Part shown: piece after piece, positions 58,206 through 64,000 of the stretch
How positions within the stretch are numbered: position 1 is the first letter of the stretch
Layout: the number at the start of each line of letters is the position of its first letter
Origin: Ciona savignyi
Lineage: Eukaryota; Chordata; Ascidiacea; Phlebobranchia; Cionidae
NCBI GenBank assembly: GCA_000149265.1
Contig: CH001338.1
Coordinates: 246,260-310,259 of the forward strand
Reading direction: 5' to 3'
Length of the DNA: 64,000 nt
Position numbers and translations under genes: made by a program
Notes under the pieces: model-generated
The model's input: the letters and a program-made list of their open reading frames with translations, nothing else
Database searches by the model: none
Told to the model about the DNA's origin: nothing

Positions 58206-59381
58206 TTTACCACCTTTATTTTAAAAACCTGTTTTGACTATACACTATATTTGTCTACATGCAAAAATAGGCCGATTCCCTGACAATACCTTGAATAACA
58301 TTCGATGTGTATAGTTAGTTAAAAATGGCGGAGCAATTGTTTGATGGTGATTGGCGGCATAACAATGATGGCATAGTGAAAGCCACGCAATAGGATGATA
58401 ATTCCACCAATTGTTTCGCCTGAATGCGTGATGAGCTGGTGAATGGACGTTTAATAACGACTACTGACGTCACACGTCGAGATAAGATATTTACCGTGTG
58501 TATTTACCAAAGAGATAGTAATGACTGTTTATATGGACCGCTTTTATACCGGGCTAATTTTCCTTATCGTCCTTAACGACATTATTTATAAAGAAATACT
58601 TTTTTTACTTCATGAATTTCATGATGGCCATATAAACTTTAAGCACATGTAAGACAAAATGGGAACAAAACTAAACACAGTAGCAAAAATCAAATATGAC
58701 GCACAGCATATTTTAATAATCTAGTCAACTTATAAACCACGGTTTTCTTTTTCTTTTTTTCCTATTTTGGTCTCGTTTTTTTTACGGATTTTCTAATTTG
58801 ATGGACAAAACAAAAGGCAGAGTATATTTTCTTGTAACATTCTGAGATTAATGAAATTTTTAACATAATGTTGCAGGTCTGTTTCTGCAAGCATAAAATG
58901 ATGTGTGTTTAGTTAAACAAGTGTGCGATCTTATCAGATTTCCGCGCATGTCTACCTTATTAGCTTAAATTTTTTTTGCCTAAACGCAGGTTAAGCTTAA
59001 GATTATTTTAAATAGCAATTTGATTAAGAATACGAGTTCTCGTGTTTATTTAACCATTTAAGATGATATCAAGCAAATTAATGCACACTGGTGTTTGTAC
59101 AACCGAATGCGTTGCGAAATATCTCTGTGCTTTAATATCACACATTACAATAATGTAATTACTTCCGCCCACTTCCCTTATAGAATCAGCACGTCTTACA
59201 CCATCTTGAAGCGTATATCATGGATTGAGCTGATGTTTTGTAGGTGCTAAAGTCTCATCGCATAATAACGAAAGTAATTTTCCAATGTACATTGAAGTTT
59301 TCAATATCATGTCACCTTAGGTATTACTAGCGAATATGTTGTATCGAATATTATATATCTATTTTCTGGGACGTGTGCGGC

Positions 59382-59762
59382 TCAACATTTTACTAAATGC
59401 AGCGCTTTCATCAGCAACAAACCTATTGCAAGGCTGTTTTTCAAATTTGTGTTGTTTATTTTTAGATTTCTTAAAATTTTAATGTAAATATTCCTTTTTA
59501 ATCCGGAAATATCGGCAGTGAAGCCAAAAACGCTAACAAATAGGAAAACATTCCACAATTTTTTTGGTAGCTGAAATTCCCTTTGGGGTTTTGGTAAATG
59601 ATTGAATAACGCCTTTGTGCCAATAATCTCGAGAGACATAGGGGTCCATGGTACACAATCTAACTTGTTATATGCGCTCGACGATTTAGTTTTGTTTCGC
59701 TTGGCGCTTAGAGATTTACTTAGTTTTTGCCGCCGCGTTCGTTTTCTCACATATTTATTAAT
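59382..59762 (-). pseudogene. Right-arm copy of the small basic protein gene
   Basis: Counterpart of 55866-56270. The start ATG has become ATT, and the intron donor GT has become GG. The 48-nt former intron (16 codons) happens to be open here, so a frame runs from the GTG codon at 59750 through LPKPQREFQLPKKLWNVF into FGFTADISGLKR. It ends KALHLVKC because one A is missing from the run that reads AAAA on the left. Loss of both start and splice site argues for pseudogenisation. Confidence 0.65.
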
Positions 59763-59857
59763 ATTATATCCGTATTTTCGTTATATCGACTCTCTCTTTA
59801 GTTGATAGTTTATCCACTAACTGAACTGATTTGGTGACACTATGAAATACTTTGGTT

Positions 59858-60142
59858 TAACCCCGCCTAGTTAGTCCAGTGGTTTAGTGTGACGCCTTTC
59901 AGCCGATAGGTTGCAGGTTCGAAACTGGTCGTTAGCTAGTCGGCTGTGTCCTTGAACAAGGCACTTAACGGACATTGCCTGAACGCAGCGGATTAATGGG
60001 TTTAACCAAATTGAAGGAACGTCTATATTATACAACACACTGCAATAGCTCCAGTAACCCGATAGTGGACGCGAGGCGATTTGACGATTGCCCGTGTGTT
60101 AACCCCGTTGAAGGATAAACATGAATATCCTATCCTATCCTA
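59858..60142 (+). mobile_element. SINE family A, right arm
   Basis: Partner of 55452-55748. Head with GTTAGTCCAGTGGTTTAGTG, box-B-like GGTTGCAGGTTCGAAAC, tail GAATATCCTATCCTATCC. Both arms lack the usual segment between GTTAACCCC and GGATAAAC, confirming a single ancestral insertion. Confidence 0.9.
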
Positions 60143-60834
60143 ATCCCTTTGTAAAAAAGGGTAGAAAGTGCTATAATTTAGGTTTGTAAATATTATCATT
60201 GGGTAAGTATAACCTAATGTACAAACATAAAAGCAAGAACGTTTCAACCATTTAAGATGATTAAGCAATGGTGTTTGTTTAACCGAATGCGTTGCGACGT
60301 GCAAAATATCTTTACGTGCTTTATTACTTGTCGCATTTCAATAATGTAATAACTTCCTCTAACTTCCGTTATAGAATCAGCACGTCTTCCAACAGCTTAA
60401 ATCGTATATCCTGGATTGAGCTGATGTTTTGTTGGTGCTAAAGTCTCAACGCAAAATACCGAGCGATAATTTTCCACTCAACATTAAGTTTTCTTTGTGG
60501 TGCAACCTTAAAGCGGTTTCTACAACGCGGCTAAACAATGCGTTCTTGTGTTTAATTCAAACCGAAACCCCCCTTCAGAATCTGTGTAAACTGGGCTTAA
60601 GGCGTCACTAGAGAATGTGCTTCTGTAAGAGATATATTTTAATAGCGTTGGTTGTATCTGAAATAACATACATGCATGTTTAACGTTGAGTGAAATTACA
60701 CGCTTTAATAACCAATTACCACGTCATATGCAAGATATGATATATTCGCCTTTACCTCTAGATATGGGAAACGCAAGGGGCCTATCACAACTAATCTTCT
60801 ATACGTCATGCCCACAGTAGGGTTTATACGAAGG

Positions 60835-60905
60835 ATATGATATTTATGTTTTTCCCGTGAATGGGAAAACCAAGGGGGTTATCACACGGGAAATCACCGT
60901 CTGGT
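60835..60905 (-). mobile_element. SINE family A tail, right arm
   Basis: AAGGATATGATATTTATG to CACACGGGAAATCACCGTC. It is the surviving end of the SINE found whole at 54545-54812. Confidence 0.8.
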
Positions 60906-61118
60906 TGCATGTTCGTTATATTAGGTAAAAGCAATGCCGAACGTCACACAAAGAAAACTTTAGTGTTTATAGAATAATAACGTTTCAATTGGACGAATTT
61001 GCATTAATAGAAACATCTGCTCAATCCAGGATATTCGTTTTCCGCATTGCAAAACAACCTGCTGTGCAGACAAAAGAAAGGGAAGTTACTTTGCATTCAG
61101 AAGAAGACTGACTTTTGG

Positions 61119-61124
61119 TATAAA
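61119..61124 (+). promoter_or_regulatory. TATA box of the right-arm peptide gene
   Basis: TATAAA in CTTTTGGTATAAATTCC, with the first-exon donor (AAAG then GTAAGT) at 61176. Confidence 0.7.
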
Positions 61125-61234
61125 TTCCAGCTCTGAATCGAACAAACTTATCTTTCTTGAAAGAATACTACAAAGGTAAGTTTCTTTATTTTCGTCAACA
61201 GAAGCTGTTTTGGTTACAACGATTAATTTTGCAG

Positions 61235-61504
61235 ATGAATAAAGCTCTCTTCGTACTCGTTCTCGCACTTGTGCTTCTGATCAGTGAAGAAACTAATGGT
61301 AGTAAATCTGTCTACCGTCGCAGACATTCAGGTTGGAATGCATGGAACCAAAAGCAACAACAACAAAAAATGACAGGTAATATTCATACGAAAGCTGTGG
61401 TTGCGTTTACCATCTTAACCATTGGTATGTACGAGTTGGCCTAACTGAGATTAATTTCAGAAATGGATGCCGGTGAGGTCATTGCCGATAAAGTGCAAGA
61501 CTAA
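61235..61504 (+). CDS. Secreted cationic peptide precursor, right-arm copy
   Basis: 61-aa precursor with the same structure as 53812-54081. The non-coding exon ends at 61175; coding exons are 61235-61376 and 61461-61504. The signal peptide is identical at DNA level to the left copy. The basic segment reads SVYRRRHSGWNAWNQ, then KQQQQK and the acidic tail EMDAGEVIADKVQD. An AATAAA follows at 61634. Six of about fourteen residues of the basic segment differ from the left copy. The role is unknown; an antimicrobial or signalling peptide is inferred from layout only. Confidence 0.82.
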
Positions 61505-61633
61505 GCACTCAATGGTAACCATCAAGGTATTACTATTTTAACTTTATCTAAACTGTACGTTTCATAAACTTGAAATTGCCTTTTCTTTAGGTCGACATGC
61601 TGCACGAAACCTTGTTTTAATTGTTGGCAACAA

Positions 61634-61639
61634 AATAAA
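61634..61639 (+). terminator. Poly(A) signal of the right-arm peptide gene
   Basis: AATAAA 130 nt after the stop codon. The inverted counterpart (TTTATT) is at 53677-53682 for the left copy. Confidence 0.6.
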
Positions 61640-61817
61640 AGAAATCTATATGAGTCGTATCGCATTGTAAATGAAACGGGGCAATAGGATGAAGCACGAC
61701 AAAGGGGTGTATTTGGGGTATAAAAGTGTAGAAATTAAACCGGTAGGTTTGCGGCTTGCAGGGTAGGCGCAGAGATATTATGGAGAAGTTGGTACTTGTG
61801 TGCACAAGAGTTAGAAT

Positions 61818-61955
61818 GTGATATTCATGTTTTATCCTCGTAAATCGGAAAACGCAAGTGATGTTATCACACGGGCATTCTCGATCATTGTCGGGTTATT
61901 GGAGTTATTGCTGTTGGGCCGTTATGATTGAGATGTTTGGACAGGTTTAGTTAAA
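61818..61955 (-). mobile_element. SINE family A tail fragment, right arm
   Basis: Partner of 53345-53465 (GTGATATTCATGTTTTATCC, ATTGTCGGGTTATTGGAG). Confidence 0.75.
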
Positions 61956-61989
61956 CCCATTGCTTCACGGACTTAAGGTCGTGTGTGGT

Positions 61990-62769
61990 AAGTTTTGCAC
62001 ACGATGGCATAATAAACTTACAATAGGATTATATACTCTTTAATAAATAAAGGGGGCGTGGATGAGACCAAACCTAAACGAAAGAAAAATAATAAGGAAA
62101 CAAAATTTAATTAAGACTAAAACAATATAAACCCCAGTAGAAGAGTGTGCGGTAAAGCGCGACCAGTACTGAGCGAGAGCCGGCTTTAGAAGAAAGTGTG
62201 GCCCAAAAGCTTTATAGTCCGAGAGCTCAGCACGAATTTTAGAACGTCATGGAAAACAAAAAATTTCATACGCGAATTTGGTTAATTATACTATGAACGT
62301 TCAATTTTTGTTTGTCAGCTGGTTCGGACCGGGGGCGTATAAGCGCTACGTTACCCCATTTTAGCCCCAAAAGGGTTAATCAGAAACGTCAAAAGTACAA
62401 GAATAAAATTTATTTAAAAAGAAAGCCATAAACATACTATAAATAAAACAAGTGAAACTGACAAAAATGTCGGGGGCAAAGACCCGGTCAGCTGGTCTTA
62501 ATTGAAAAGCTATTGTTGGGGTGGTACAACAGACAGATCACTGATTTGAGTGCAAATTTGGCATTCCCCAAAAGTGTTTCTGTTGGGTATGGGGTATCCA
62601 AATCTTTTGTTCGCATTGAATTCACTATCTATGTGTGTTTGTTTAATGTGTTTTATATACCTTGTAATAGTGTTTTATGTGTATTTACACATTTTATACT
62701 TAAAATAATTATTAACAATGTGGTTTATCTTTAATATTACTGATTCCCTTATTTAAATAAAATAAACAC
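61990..62769. other. Intergenic, nothing recognised
   Basis: Sequence between the palindrome and the assembly gap. No exon or repeat was identified. Confidence 0.45.
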
Positions 62770-62869
62770 NNNNNNNNNNNNNNNNNNNNNNNNNNNNNNN
62801 NNNNNNNNNNNNNNNNNNNNNNNNNNNNNNNNNNNNNNNNNNNNNNNNNNNNNNNNNNNNNNNNNNNNN
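62770..62869. other. Assembly gap (100 N)
   Basis: A run of 100 N, the usual placeholder for a gap of unknown size. Confidence 0.99.
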
Positions 62870-62908
62870 GAAAGGCGATGCACTTACCCCACTGAGCTAA
62901 TCCGTCAA
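62870..62908 (-). mobile_element. tRNA-like head cut by the gap
   Basis: Read on the minus strand it gives ACGGATTAGCTCAGTGGGG and AAGTGCATCGCCTTTC, a tRNA box A region with the SINE family A continuation. The rest is lost in the gap. A SINE head is more likely than a tRNA gene. Confidence 0.55.
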
Positions 62909-62909
62909 A

Positions 62910-63450
62910 ACAATCGGTCAGGTTAACCATTCGAAGCTAATTGGTCGGATGAATCGTGATAAACCGACCGGAAGAAATTTAACAAGTGCACCCAGAGACG
63001 GCCTTTAGTAATCTTTAATACTAAATAATGTCCATTGGTATTAGTAAAAAATGAAATACTGGCTACAGTATCATGCCAAGCAAACAGGCAGCACCACACA
63101 TCGATCTATTTTTTAAGGATTCATATGTTCTCCGTAGAACGCTGCTGGGTAATCACGGCCACGTGGTTTAGAGCAGATCTTCCTAAACATTTAAGCTCGC
63201 GATCGCTTTTAATTTATTAACATTATTTGCGACCCTTCTTCGCGTTTAAAATCCTAAACAGATCGAAATATACATTTTTACGTTAAAGAACATGCATGTA
63301 AGTGGCACACACATACTGTAAGATATCTCGACCCATTAATGTTTTATTGATGTCTATGATAAATCATAAATTGCACCACAACCAAATTACGTCACAATGG
63401 GAGTTTGTGTTACAATATCTATAGCCGACCGCGTGTTAGAAAATGCTTCC
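62910..63450. other. Intergenic, nothing recognised
   Basis: AT-rich sequence between the SINE head and the LTR-like region. No exon or structured element was found. Confidence 0.4.
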
Positions 63451-63454
63451 TTTT

Positions 63455-63830
63455 TGATTTAGTCACCGTACAGTCTGCAGCACAGTAATTTATCTGATAC
63501 CGTGTATTTTCCGTTCCGGTTCTAAAGCCAAAGTTTGGTGAGTGTAATTGTTTACTATTTCGTACGTACACCCGTCAATTATTGATTTTGGTCCCTTTAT
63601 TTTTAATTTACAGAAAACCGTATCATCCCTCCGTATCATCCCCACTGCATATCATCTCTGTCCATATCGTCCCTGCCCCCTCCGTTCCGCATCTGTAACC
63701 GTTTGAACTCTGATCGCAAATTATAATTCGAGGAAACAAACTGTCTGTTCTTTTATTCGATACGAGTTATTTTCAAACCAAATCAACCCCGTTGCTTCAC
63801 CCGCGGAAGTAACATCGTTTTCAAACTGAG
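63455..63830 (+). repeat. LTR-like or leader sequence
   Basis: Similar to 57470-57815 in the palindrome spacer: CTAAAGCCAAAGTTTGGTG, ATTTACAGAAAACCGTATC and CTTCACCCGCGGAAGTAAC in the same order. Several TATCATCCC-like phrases are repeated inside. Confidence 0.55.
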
Positions 63831-63868
63831 CAAACTGATCCAACCAACCGTAACCGCACCTCTCGACC

Positions 63869-64000
63869 ATGGATAATCAACCAGAAGACCGCGTAGAACA
63901 ATGGCTGGACAACATTGAAGAAGCCAAGAAGCCAGGCATTGAAGAAGCCAAACAGTCAGACACACCAGCACCACCTAATTCAACCGCATCACACAGTGAC
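63869..64000 (+). CDS. Start of an open frame, gag-like (partial)
   Basis: An ATG at 63869 opens a frame that stays open for 44 codons to the window edge: MDNQPEDRVEQWLDNIEEAK, then a repeated IEEAK and a Thr/Pro-rich stretch. Its place just downstream of an LTR-like region suggests the start of a retrotransposon gag. A host gene's first exon is the alternative. Confidence 0.4.
   Translation, partial: MDNQPEDRVEQWLDNIEEAKKPGIEEAKQSDTPAPPNSTASHSD

Larger units (their letters stand above)
58206..61985. repeat. Right arm of the giant palindrome
   Basis: Inverted counterpart of 53296-57414, about 340 bp shorter, mainly because a stretch equal to 54400-54735 is absent between matching AACCAG-type sequence. 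Confidence 0.95.

Overview
The window is eukaryotic nuclear DNA, AT-rich, with short spliced exons (GT-AG introns) and very many transposon relics. The gene set is metazoan: an animal lipoxygenase, RNF11, eIF4B and caspase exons. Two abundant tRNA-derived SINE families also occur. Together these point to an ascidian tunicate, most likely Ciona. The species call rests on recognition and was not checked by search. Position 62770-62869 is a 100-N assembly gap, so this is a draft assembly.

Layout. 1-2.5 kb: 5' exons of eIF4B (minus), running off the left edge. 5.7-8.4 kb: complete RNF11 (plus, 3 coding exons). 9.0-10.6 kb: dead partial copy of a 2OG-Fe(II) dioxygenase, with a SINE inserted in its second exon. 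12.1-14.8 kb: unrecognised coiled-coil gene (plus, 4 exons). 16.3-21.1 kb: three tandem copies of a ~1.76 kb non-coding unit, with a diverged relative at 29.2-30.5 kb. 21.5-28.2 kb: complete lipoxygenase (plus, 14 exons, 680 aa). 30.5-32.4 kb: ~490-bp satellite. 33.0-37.8 kb: intact 2OG-Fe(II) dioxygenase (minus, 6 exons, 324 aa), the source-type gene for the relic at 9-10.6 kb. 39.0 kb: hAT-type MITE. 41.2-44.2 kb: decayed Ty3/gypsy element. 44.3-46.3 kb: decayed LINE (minus). 47.2-50.3 kb: 3-kb GTTGCTA-rich satellite with an internal inversion. 52.1-52.5 kb: two caspase exons trapped between a SINE and a LINE fragment.

53.3-62.0 kb is the most striking part: an imperfect giant palindrome with arms of about 4.1 and 3.8 kb around a ~0.8 kb spacer. 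Each arm carries a small gene for a secreted, cationic, Trp-rich peptide with an acidic tail. The two copies of the main coding exon differ at 8 nucleotides. All 8 lie in the stretch coding for the presumed mature peptide, and all change amino acids. A second gene pair in the arms is intact in structure on the left and broken on the right.

The right edge holds an LTR-like sequence and the open start of a possible gag-like ORF. No operon-like organisation is expected or seen. Genes are separated by repeats, and no common pathway links them, although the lipoxygenase and the peptide genes could both belong to immune or inflammatory biology (inference).
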